A stretch of 58,730 nucleotides of DNA from positions 1 through 58,730 of the forward strand of contig CAYOBW010000011.1 of NCBI GenBank assembly GCA_964402115.1, written 5' to 3'. The notes under the pieces are model-generated. The model had not been told where the DNA came from. It ran no database searches and saw only the letters and a list, made by a program, of their open reading frames with translations. Positions 25,617 through 34,100 of this stretch are shown in pieces. Position numbers and translations under genes: made by a program. This stretch comes from CAYOBW01 sp964402115 (lineage in GTDB: Bacteria; Verrucomicrobiota; Kiritimatiellia; UBA8416; CAYOBW01). Each line of letters opens with the position of its first letter. The stretch's first letter is position 1.

Positions 25617-27047
25617 ATGCGCGAAGGACGGACGTGCGGCTGGGTGCGAAGCATGCGTGTGGCGGTGGTCGGCTGCTTGCTCGCGGGCGCGCTGGCGGGG
25701 CGCGCGGATGAGCGCGACGCGCGGATGCAGTGGTGGCGCGAAGCGCGGTTCGGCATGTTCGTGCACTGGGGGCTGTACTCCGGGCTGGCCGGCACCTGGG
25801 AGGGCAAGGCCGTCGGCACAAATGGGGGGATGGAGTGGATCCAGCAGCGGGTGAAGGCGGAGACGGGGACGTATGCGCAGAAGGCCGTGCCGCTGTTCAA
25901 GCCGAAGCCCGATTTCGCCCGCGAGTGGGCGGCCCTGGCGAAGGCGGCTGGCTGCAAGTACCTGGTCTTCACCACGAAGCATCACGAGGGGTTCGCGCTG
26001 CACGATTCGAAGGTCAGCGATTACGATGCCGGGTCGGTGCTCGGCCGGGACCTCGTGCGCGAAATCGTGACCGCCTGCCGGGAGGCCGGGCTCCGCGTGG
26101 GCTTCTACCACTCCGTGATCGACTGGCACCATGACCAGTACGGGTATGCGCTGTCCAAGCAGCTGCCGCACCCGCTGAAGGGGCGACCCTATCCGAACGG
26201 CACACGGGACCACGCGCGCTACGTGGATTTTCTCCACGCGCAGGTGGCCGAGTTGATCGGCAACTACGGGACGGTGGACGTGATGTGGTGGGACTACAGC
26301 GCCCAGGATTTCCAGGGGGACGTCGCGTGGCGGGCGGCTGACCTCATGCGCGAGGTGCGCGCGAAGCAGCCGGCGATCGTCATGAACAACCGTCTTTTCC
26401 GCTCACCCGAGGCGGGTTGGAAGAGCATGGGCACGGACGGGTTCGCGGCGCAGCTCGACCCCCGGTACGGCGACTTCATCACCCCCGAGCAGCACATTCC
26501 GGCCACCGGCATGAGCGGCGTGGACTGGGAGACGTGCATGACGCTGAACACGACCTGGGGTTACAGCGCCCACGACCACGCCTGGAAAGGCGATGCGACG
26601 CTGATCCGCAACCTCGTGGACATTGCCAGCAAGGGCGGCAACTACCTGCTGAACATCGGCCCGCGCGGGGATGGCAGCGTGCCGGAGGAGAGCGTGAAGT
26701 CGCTGCAGGCAATGGGCGCCTGGATGAAAGTGAATGGCGCGGCGATCTATGCCACGCAGGCAAGCCCGTTCGAGAAACTCGCCTGGGGACGGTGCACCCG
26801 GCAGCCGCTGCCGGACGGCGGCACGCGGCTGTACCTGGCGGTGTTCGACTGGCCGGCGGATGGCAAGCTGGTCGTCCCATTGGCCGGGGCTCAGGTGCGC
26901 AAGGCAGCACTGCTCGCCGGTGGGCAGACCTGCGAGACCGAGACCGGGCCCACCGCGCTGACGGTGAAGGTGCCGGCCGCGGCGCCGGACGCGGCGGCGA
27001 GCGTGGTTGTCGTGGAACTCGCAGGTGCACCAGTGGTTGCGAAGTAG
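25617..27047 (+). CDS. Exported alpha-L-fucosidase (GH29)
   Basis: A 476-aa glycoside hydrolase with a signal peptide (a hydrophobic stretch near residues 13-31). GH29 features are clear: WWREARFGMFVHWGLYS near 38, FTTKHHEGFALHDS near 119, GFYHSVIDWHH near 162 and VDVMWWDYSAQ with the likely nucleophile Asp226; NYLLNIGPRGDGSVPEES near 342 is a C-terminal family block. It removes alpha-L-fucose from glycans outside the cytoplasm. The ribosome site AGGGAGGG is optimal. It lies beside GH3 and GH13 genes of this window, consistent with polysaccharide degradation. Confidence 0.93.
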   Translation: MREGRTCGWVRSMRVAVVGCLLAGALAGRADERDARMQWWREARFGMFVHWGLYSGLAGTWEGKAVGTNGGMEWIQQRVKAETGTYAQKAVPLFKPKPDFAREWAALAKAAGCKYLVFTTKHHEGFALHDSKVSDYDAGSVLGRDLVREIVTACREAGLRVGFYHSVIDWHHDQYGYALSKQLPHPLKGRPYPNGTRDHARYVDFLHAQVAELIGNYGTVDVMWWDYSAQDFQGDVAWRAADLMREVRAKQPAIVMNNRLFRSPEAGWKSMGTDGFAAQLDPRYGDFITPEQHIPATGMSGVDWETCMTLNTTWGYSAHDHAWKGDATLIRNLVDIASKGGNYLLNIGPRGDGSVPEESVKSLQAMGAWMKVNGAAIYATQASPFEKLAWGRCTRQPLPDGGTRLYLAVFDWPADGKLVVPLAGAQVRKAALLAGGQTCETETGPTALTVKVPAAAPDAAASVVVVELAGAPVVAK

Positions 27048-27067
27048 ACTGGCGGGCGCCGGGATTC

Positions 27068-27100
27068 CTTCTCCCCGGAGGGGAGAGGGCCTGGGTGGGG
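27068..27100. repeat. CTCCCCGGAGGGG-type dispersed repeat, copy 1
   Basis: The segment CTTCTCCCCGGAGGGGAGAG followed by GGCCTGGGTGGGG contains a short palindrome and lies between the fucosidase and gcvT genes. Related copies occur at 43754-43795 and, inverted and degenerate, at 47182-47224. Confidence 0.5.
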
Positions 27101-27126
27101 GGCACGAACCTCGGGAGGGTGTTGCT

Positions 27127-28248
27127 ATGAGTACCGAGTCGGGCTGCGAGAGAACCGTCCTGTTCGACAAGCATGTGGCGCTGGGCGCTCGCATGGCGGC
27201 CTTCGGCGGCTTCATGCTGCCCGTCCAGTACGCGGGCATCATGAAGGAACATGCGGCGGCACGGACGGCGGTGGCGGTGTTCGACACCTGCCACATGGGT
27301 GAGTTCCGGATCGGCGGCCCCCGTGTCGTGGAGGACCTCGAGCGGCTGATTTCGTGTCACGTGGCGACCCTGTCCGTTGGTCAGTGTCGGTACGGCCTGC
27401 TCTGCAACGTGGCGGGCGGGGTGATTGACGACCTGCTGGTCTACCGGCTGGCCGAAACCGAGTTCATGCTTGTCGTCAACGCCGGCACCCAGGGGTTCGA
27501 TTACCGCTGGGTGACCAATCACCTGTCGTCCGGAACGCGCTGCGAGAACCTGTCTGTGGAAACCGCGAAGCTCGACATCCAGGGGCCCGCTTCCCCGCCG
27601 CTCGTCCAGCGGTTGGTTGGGATCCCGCTGGCGGGTTTGGGCTACTACCGGTTTCTACAGGCCGCGTATCGGGGACACCCCGTGCTGGTGAGCCGCACGG
27701 GCTACACTGGCGAGATTGGTTACGAGGTCTACAGCGACGGCGATACCGCCCGGTCGCTGTGGGACGACTGCCTGGCAGCCGGCGCGCAGCCAGCCGGGCT
27801 GGGGGCTCGCGACACGCTGCGGCTGGAGGCGGGCTTGCCGCTCTACGGCCATGAGTTGCACGAGCGCCGGAACGCCGCGGAGTCCGGCTTCACACGTGCC
27901 TTGGCATCAGGCAAGGACTATATCGGGGCCGCTGCGGTGCGCGATCCCGCCCTCGCTCCGCAGCGCCTGGTCGGGCTGGCCTGCGGCGGGCGCCAGGCCG
28001 CGCGGCAGGGCGACGCCATCCTCGCGGCGGACGGGGCTACGGTTGGCGTCGTGACCAGCGGGAGCTTCGCGCCGACGCTTGGCTACGCGGTGGCGCTCGG
28101 TTACGTGGCGCAAGCGCAGGCCGTCCCTGGCGCGAAACTGACCGTGGCGTCCGCCCGTGCCGCTTTGCCCGCGACCATCGTCCCGCTGCCCTTCTACACG
28201 CAGGGCACCGTGCGCGCCGACGTGCGGACGTTTCTGAGCGGCCAGTGA
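27127..28248 (+). CDS. gcvT: Aminomethyltransferase GcvT (glycine cleavage T protein)
   Basis: A 373-aa protein that releases ammonia from the aminomethyl-lipoyl H protein and forms methylenetetrahydrofolate. It shows FGGFMLPVQYAGIMKEH, VAVFDTCHMGEF, LLCNVAGGVIDDLLVYR, VNAGTQGFD (folate-site region), LSVETAKLDIQGP, SRTGYTGEIGYEVY and GLGARDTLRLEAGLPLYGHEL, all T-protein blocks. The ATG at 27127 is chosen over the longer frame because family similarity starts there and GGGAGGG precedes it. The partner genes gcvH and gcvP are not in the window. Confidence 0.93.
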   Translation: MSTESGCERTVLFDKHVALGARMAAFGGFMLPVQYAGIMKEHAAARTAVAVFDTCHMGEFRIGGPRVVEDLERLISCHVATLSVGQCRYGLLCNVAGGVIDDLLVYRLAETEFMLVVNAGTQGFDYRWVTNHLSSGTRCENLSVETAKLDIQGPASPPLVQRLVGIPLAGLGYYRFLQAAYRGHPVLVSRTGYTGEIGYEVYSDGDTARSLWDDCLAAGAQPAGLGARDTLRLEAGLPLYGHELHERRNAAESGFTRALASGKDYIGAAAVRDPALAPQRLVGLACGGRQAARQGDAILAADGATVGVVTSGSFAPTLGYAVALGYVAQAQAVPGAKLTVASARAALPATIVPLPFYTQGTVRADVRTFLSGQ

Positions 28249-28281
28249 GATCTCGCGGAAGCTGTCGTACCTCGGGATTGT

Positions 28282-28321
28282 GCTGCGAACGTGGGCTGCG
28301 AACGTGGGGCTGCGAACGTGG
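28282..28321. repeat. Three tandem copies of CTGCGAACGTGGG
   Basis: A 13-15-bp unit (CTGCGAACGTGG plus one to three bases) occurs three times head to tail shortly after the gcvT stop codon. Confidence 0.8.
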
Positions 28322-28554
28322 TTTCACCACGAGAAGTAGAGACGAATGAACAGGTTACAACGGAACTAGATGGCTTTGAACGGCTTGCGGCCGCTTTTCA
28401 ACGGTTAAACGGCGCTGTAGGGTTCCGGCGATTCCCTCACGGCCCAAGTCCCTCCGTCAGGCGTTGTCCCCTGCTGTTGCGTCAGGGTGCGCAACCGATC
28501 GCGGTGTGGATGAGGTCGGGATCGCAACCCCGTTCACAAATCTCTGACTCCCAC

Positions 28555-28584
28555 GACTCCCACACTTTGTAAAGTGTGGGAGTC
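28555..28584. repeat. Perfect palindrome, possible terminator hairpin
   Basis: Arms GACTCCCACACTTT and AAAGTGTGGGAGTC are fully complementary with a 2-base centre (28569-28570). A partial direct copy of the left arm (GACTCCCAC) precedes it at 28546. It could stop transcription from gcvT, but no T-run follows. Confidence 0.7.
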
Positions 28585-28631
28585 GATGGTGCTGTCCTAC
28601 TTGCCGCGCTTGGCCGATGATCGAGAAAACC

Positions 28632-28681
28632 AGCGCGGGCGTTCTTGCCCGCGCTCAACCGCAGGCAGGAATGCCTGCGGT
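28632..28681. repeat. Two adjacent short hairpins
   Basis: AGCGCGGGC/GCCCGCGCT (28632-28655, 6-base loop) is followed directly by ACCGCAGGCA/TGCCTGCGGT (28658-28681, 4-base loop). Both arms are perfect. Confidence 0.7.
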
Positions 28682-28743
28682 ACTTGGCCCGAACACGGAG
28701 AGCGGCAGAGGTGCCAGGCACGGGCACACAGCGAGACACGGGT

Positions 28744-28840
28744 GTCATCTTGAGCGAAGCGAAGGATCTCGGCGTATCCGCCGTGCGGGCGCCGGCGACC
28801 CGCCGTGCGGCGGGAGATCCTTCGCTACGCTCAGGATGAC
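28744..28840. repeat. GAGCGAAGCGAAGGATC-type inverted repeat
   Basis: 27-bp arms 28744-28770 and 28814-28840 are inverted with two mismatches (core GAGCGWAGCGAAGGATCTC). Repeats of this wording are widespread in bacterial intergenic DNA. Confidence 0.75.
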
Positions 28841-28907
28841 TGAGACACTGGCAAGCAGGGACGCGTGGCGTGGCGGCGAGGTGTCCGGGGGCCTTGCGAG
28901 GCCCCGC

Positions 28908-30740
28908 TCAGTAGCCCAGCCCGAACCCGTACGGAAAGAGCGGGTCGTACGCGGCATCGCCCTGGTTGATCGGCACCTGCTGCATCGTGCGTGGCCAGGT
29001 GCAGGGGAGCTTGCCCGTCGGCGCGCAGTCCCCCATCAGCACGTCCACGACCCCCTGGCCCTCGGTTCCGGGCAGCCACGCCGCCACGAACGCATCGCAG
29101 AGGGGCAGGGCTTCCGTGATGATGAGCGGTCGGCCGGAGAGCAGGACGGCCACGACGGGCACGCCGGCCTGCCTGCAGGTGCGCAGCAGCGCGAGGTCGG
29201 CCGCGGTCAGCGAGAGGTCCGCCCGGTCGCCCTTCATCTCCGCGTAGGGTTCCTCGCCGATGACCGCGATGATCGCCGCGGCGCCGGCCGCTCCCGTGCC
29301 ATCTGCTGCGTAGGTCACCTGCCCGCCCTGGCCCGCGCGGGCGCGCAGGGCCTGGAGCATCGTGGTGCCGCCGCGCATGACCGGTCCCGTCTTGCCCTGC
29401 CACTCGATGGTCCATCCCCCGCACTGGATGCCGAGGTCGTCGGCGCCACGCCCGGCCACGTGGATTCGCTTGCCGGCGGCGGCGAGCGGGAGGGCGCGCT
29501 TCTCGTTCTTCAGCAGCACGAGCGAGGCGCGGACACACTCGCGCGCCACGGCGCGGTGTTCCGCGCAGCCGATGAGCTTTGTCAGGGCCGGGTCGGTCAG
29601 CGGCCGCTCGAAGAGCCCCAGTTCGTACTTGATGCGCAGGCAGCGGCGGACGGCGTCGTCAATGCGCGCCTGGGGCACCTTGCCGGCCGCGACCAGCTCC
29701 TTGAGCAGCTTAATGAACTCGACGTAGTTGTTCGGCTGATCCGGCCGGTTCGGAATCATGATCATGTCGAGGCCGGCGTTGATCGAGGCTTCGATGTCGC
29801 TGCGGTAATCGCCGGGCAAGTGGTCGATGGCTGCCCAGTCGGACACGAGGATCCCGTGAAAGCCGAGTTCGCCTTTGAGCACGTCGGTGAGCAGCCGGCG
29901 ATGCCCGTGCAGCTTCTGGCCGTTCCAGCTATTGTAGGAAACCATGATCGAGCCGGCGCCGGCCTGCACGGCCGAGGCGTAGCCCGGCAGGTGGACGGCG
30001 CGCAGGGTGGCCTCGTCGCAGATCGTGTTGCCCTGGTCCACGCCGTCCGCGGTCCCGCCGTCGCCGAGGAAGTGCTTGGCGCAGGCGAGAATGGAACGCG
30101 GGTCGCCGAGCGCCGCGCCCTGGAGTCCGCGCACGGCAGCGGCGCCCAGGCTGACAGCCAGCTCAGGGGTCTCGCCGAAGCCCTCGTAGGTGCGGCCCCA
30201 GCGCTCGTTGCGGGGGACGGCGATGCAGGGGGCAAAGGTCCAGTCGATGCCCGTGCCGGCGACCTCGGCGGCCATGACGCGGGCGGCGCGCTCGATCAGC
30301 GCGGGGTTGCGGGTGGCGCCCAGGCCGATGTTGTGCGGGAAGATCGTGGCGCCATCCACGTTGTTGTGGCCGTGGACGGCGTCGATGCCGTAGATCAGCG
30401 GGATTTTCAGCCGCGTTTTGAGGGCGTAGGCCTGCAGTTCGTCGTAGGTCCGCGCCCAGCCGGCCGGCGTGATGTCGGCGGGGTCGGAGCCGCCGCCGCT
30501 GAGCATCGAGCCGAGCGCGTAAGTCGTGATGTCGTTGCGGTTCGTGATCGCGTTGAGATCGGCCTGAACCATCTGGCCGACCTTCTCGTCCAGGGTCATC
30601 TGCGCGAGCAGGGCGTCTGCTTTGCGGTCCACCTCGCTGCCGGGCGTCATAAAACCATAGGGCGTCGCGGCCCGTGCGGTCGTGAGAACGAGCGTGCCGA
30701 AAGTCGCCAGGCACGCGAGAGAAGGAAGTACACGTTGCAT
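28908..30740 (-). CDS. Exported beta-glucosidase-type glycoside hydrolase (GH3)
   Basis: A 610-aa protein with a signal peptide (residues 1-25, ending ARAA). The N-terminal GH3 barrel has MTLDEKVGQMVQADL, YGIDAVHGHNNV, TFAPCIAVPRNERWGRTYE, AKHFLGDGG and GILVSDWAAI, the last with the likely nucleophile Asp301. The C-terminal GH3 domain has ASLVLLKNEKRALPL and IGEEPYAEMKGDR, which carries the likely acid/base Glu. It ends FPYGFGLGY. Such enzymes release glucose or related sugars from beta-linked oligosaccharides in the periplasm. The start is divergent from the RHS giant across a repeat-containing gap. Confidence 0.93.
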   Translation of the reverse strand: MQRVLPSLACLATFGTLVLTTARAATPYGFMTPGSEVDRKADALLAQMTLDEKVGQMVQADLNAITNRNDITTYALGSMLSGGGSDPADITPAGWARTYDELQAYALKTRLKIPLIYGIDAVHGHNNVDGATIFPHNIGLGATRNPALIERAARVMAAEVAGTGIDWTFAPCIAVPRNERWGRTYEGFGETPELAVSLGAAAVRGLQGAALGDPRSILACAKHFLGDGGTADGVDQGNTICDEATLRAVHLPGYASAVQAGAGSIMVSYNSWNGQKLHGHRRLLTDVLKGELGFHGILVSDWAAIDHLPGDYRSDIEASINAGLDMIMIPNRPDQPNNYVEFIKLLKELVAAGKVPQARIDDAVRRCLRIKYELGLFERPLTDPALTKLIGCAEHRAVARECVRASLVLLKNEKRALPLAAAGKRIHVAGRGADDLGIQCGGWTIEWQGKTGPVMRGGTTMLQALRARAGQGGQVTYAADGTGAAGAAAIIAVIGEEPYAEMKGDRADLSLTAADLALLRTCRQAGVPVVAVLLSGRPLIITEALPLCDAFVAAWLPGTEGQGVVDVLMGDCAPTGKLPCTWPRTMQQVPINQGDAAYDPLFPYGFGLGY

Positions 30741-31112
30741 TGCCGTTGCTCCTTGCCGGTTCAGGCCGACGGCGCCTGACAGATACCCGCCGGCTGCTTT
30801 GTTGCCGGCGCTTCATAGCAAATGGGGCGCTATCCGTCCACAACCTTGGCCCGCTCCCGAAAGGCCTCGGTGTTGCGGGGGCGATAACGGCGGGGAACGC
30901 CGTCTCCACGCCTCGTCGCCAGCCCTCGCTATGGAGACAGCCGTCCTCGGCCGTTATGTGCAAGGGGAGCCCCCTGCGTCACTCGGGTGCCACGGCGGTC
31001 GCCGGTTCTGTGATTGCCGCCTTCGCGCAGAAACGGTACACACTCGAACGGAGATCGGAAGCGCACGCGGGCGAAGCGCACGGCGGTCTGTACCGTGAGT
31101 CAGGGGGACGAT
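30741..31112. other. 372-bp divergent intergenic region with repeat
   Basis: It separates the GH3 gene from the RHS giant and contains the ~115-bp palindromic repeat at 30884-31005. A GGGGG ribosome site (31102-31107) precedes the RHS start. No RNA gene is recognised. Confidence 0.6.
30884..31005. repeat. ~115-bp palindromic repeat upstream of RHS giant, copy A
   Basis: A hairpin with left arm AACGGCGGGGAACGCCGTCT and right arm matching in reverse (TGGAGACAGCCGTCCTCGG) surrounds CGCCTCGTCGCC. The similarity with the copy at 56388-56500 extends past the hairpin (GAGCCC... then GCGTCACT). Confidence 0.75.
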
Positions 31113-34100
31113 ATGAGAGCTGCGTCTCGGTTGACCGGAATCGCGTTTACCTCGATCCTCGGGTTGGGTGTCGCCTCCGCGTGGGGCGTCGAGTTCACGA
31201 CGAACAGCACCATCACAGCCGCGAACCGCACGCACGAGGGCGCGGTGTTCACGGTGAACGGCTGCGTGGTGACCATCGAGGGAGCGCACGCGTTCGGCGC
31301 GTTCACGGTCTTGAACGCCGGCACGGCGGTCTGCGACGGCACGAACCTGCAGGCCACGGCCCTGACCGTCCGCGACAACTCGGCGCTTCGCCTCGCGGGC
31401 GGGGGGGCGCTGCGGGTGACGGGAAACCTGAGCGTGTTGAACGCGTCCACGTTGTTCGTCCGAGGCGCCAACGTGACGGGCCAGCTCGACGGGCAGTGGG
31501 CGGGCCGGGGCGGCACGCTCTCGGCGGCGAACGTGGACATTGACGCCACGAGCAGGATCACCGCCGACGGCGAGGGTTACGCGGTCTGCAAGGGGCCCGG
31601 CAGCGGCGTGGGTGGCGGCGGGGGCAGTCATGGTGGCAGCGGGTCCAGGCAGGACGCGGAGGTGTCGGGGCCGCGCTACGGGTCCGCCCTGCAGCCGACG
31701 ACGCCGGGTACGGGTGGCGGCGGCGATCCCGGGAACAACGACAATAGCGGCCGCGGGGGCGGCGCCATCCGCCTGAGCGTGACCGGCGCCCTCACGCTCA
31801 ACGGCACGATCAGCGCGAACGGCCTGCCCACCGGGCAGTGGTGGAACGGCTGCGGGGCGGGCGGGTCCATCTGGGCGACCGTCGGCACGCTGACCGGCGC
31901 CGGAAAACTCACGGCCGACGGCGGCGTATACGACTGGACCAACGACGGCGGCGGCGGCCGCATTGCGGTCTACTGCGACAACACCGCCGGCTTCTCGGGC
32001 TTCGCGTCCTGCACGGCGGAGGGACGCAACGCGCAGGACGGGACCGTCGGCTTCCACAACGCGGCTGGGCACGACCTGCGTGTCTGGCAGCACTACATCG
32101 TCGAGCCTTCGAGCACCTCGCTGTGGCGGAATGTGACGCTGCAGACAAACGCGGTCTGGGAGTTGTACGGGGGCGCCCGGCTCGCTGTCTCCTCGGTTCT
32201 GACGCTGGGCAGCAACGCAACGCTGACGGTGCACAACCTGAACACGACCGGGCGTGTGGCGGGCGCGTGGGCCGGGCTGGGGGCCACCGTGGCGGCGCAA
32301 ACGCTGGACGTAACGCGTACGGCGAAGATCACGGCTGACGGCGAGGGTTACGGGGTTTGCCGGGGGCCGGGAATCGGCACGGGCGGCGGCGGGGGCAGTC
32401 ACGGCGGCAGCGGGGCCTGGCAGGACGCGGAGGTGTCGGGGCCGCGCTACGGGTCCGCCCTGCAGCCGACGACGCCGGGCACGGGTGGCGGCGGTGATCC
32501 CGGTAACAACGACAACACGGGTCGCGGGGGCGGTGCCATGCGCCTGGTCGTCGCGGGGACGCTGATCCTTGATGGCACGATCAGCGCAAACGGCCTGCCC
32601 ACCGGGCAGTGGTGGAACGGCTGCGGGGCGGGCGGTTCCATCTGGGCTACCGCTGGCACGCTGACCGGCGCCGGAAGGTTAAAAGCCGACGGCGGCGTTT
32701 ACGATTGGCACAACGACGGCGGCGGCGGTCGCATTGCGGTCTACTGCGACAACACCACCGGCTTCTCGGGCTTCGCGTCTTGCACGGCCGAGGGACGCAA
32801 CGCCCAGGACGGCACGGTCGGCTTCTACAACGTGGCGGGCTCCGACCTGCGCGTGTGGCATCACTACATCGTTGAGCCGTCGGTCACCTCGGCATGGGGC
32901 AATGTGACGCTGGAGACGAACGCGGTGTTCGAACTGGGTGGGGCGGCCTGGCTGCAGGTGACGAACGCCTTGACGCTGGGCAGCAACGCGACGCTGACGG
33001 TGCACAGCCTGAACGTGACCGGGCGGGTCGCCGGCGCCTGGGCCGCGGTCGGCTCTACGATTGCGGCGCAGACGCTGACCCTCACCCGGACGGCCAGGGT
33101 TTCAGCCGATAGAGAGGGGTACTGGCCCCTCCAGGGACCCGGCGTGGGTGGCGGTGGGAGCGGATCCAGCCATGGCGGCAGCGGGTGCACCGAGGGCTCG
33201 GAAGTGGCGGGGCCGCGCTACGGGTCGGCGCTGCAGCCGACGACGCCGGGCTCCGGCGGCGGGGCTTGGGTGGCGAGCGACGGCCCGCGGGCGCGGGGCG
33301 GCGGCGCCCTGCGGCTGAGCGTGGGCGGGACGTTGACGCTGGACGGCGAGATCTCGGCGGACGGCGGCACGGCTGACCCGTACTACACTGGTTGCGGCTC
33401 CGGCGGTTCGATCTGGGCGACCCTCGGCGCGCTGGCGGGCAGCGGCAGGTTCACGGCCGACGGCGGCATCTACAACAACAGTTGGAACGACGGTGGCGGG
33501 GGCCGCATTGCCGTGTACTGCGACAACACCTCCGCGTACACGGGATTCGCGCTGTGCACGGCGGAGGGCCGTAACGGCCAGGACGGGACGGTGGGCTTCC
33601 ACAACGCCGCCGGGAATGACCTGCGCGTCTGGCACCACTACATTGTGGAGCCAGCGGTCACGTCGTCGTGGCGCACGGTGACCCTGCAAACGAACGCGGT
33701 GTGGGAGCTGTATGGCGGCGCGAAACTGGCCGTCTCCAACGCCCTGACGCTCGGCAGCAACGTGACGGTGACGGTGCACAACCTGAACGTGACGGGGCGG
33801 GTGGATGGCGCTTGGGCGGGGCTGGGCGCGACGATTGCGGCGCGGGACCTGACCGTGACGCGGACGGCGAAGATCTCGGCCGACAGCGAAGGCTATTGCC
33901 CCTTCCAGGGGCCGGGCGTGGGGGTCGGCGGCGGCGGCTCCAGTCATGGCGGCAGCGGCTGCACGGAGGGCTCGGACGTGGCAGGACCGCGCTACGGTTC
34001 GGCGCTGCAGCCCGCCGCGCCGGGATCGGGCGGCGGTGCCTGGGTGACGGGTGACAATCCGCAGGCCCGGGGCGGCGGGGCGATCCGGCTGATCGTGGGC

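Larger units (their letters stand above)
28249..28907. other. 659-bp gene-free, repeat-dense stretch
   Basis: No coding region or RNA gene is recognised here. It holds a tandem repeat (28282-28321), a perfect palindrome (28555-28584), two short hairpins (28632-28655 and 28658-28681) and a long inverted repeat (28744-28840). It lies between convergent gcvT and GH3 genes, so it may include transcription ends, but there is no clear U-tract. Confidence 0.7.

Noticed and set aside
27048..27126. Possible glycine riboswitch before gcvT
   Set aside because: The 79-bp gap is too short and consists largely of the CTCCCCGGAGGGG repeat.
28744..28840. CRISPR-like array in the repeat-rich gap
   Set aside because: Repeats are of different families, not regularly spaced, and there are no cas genes.
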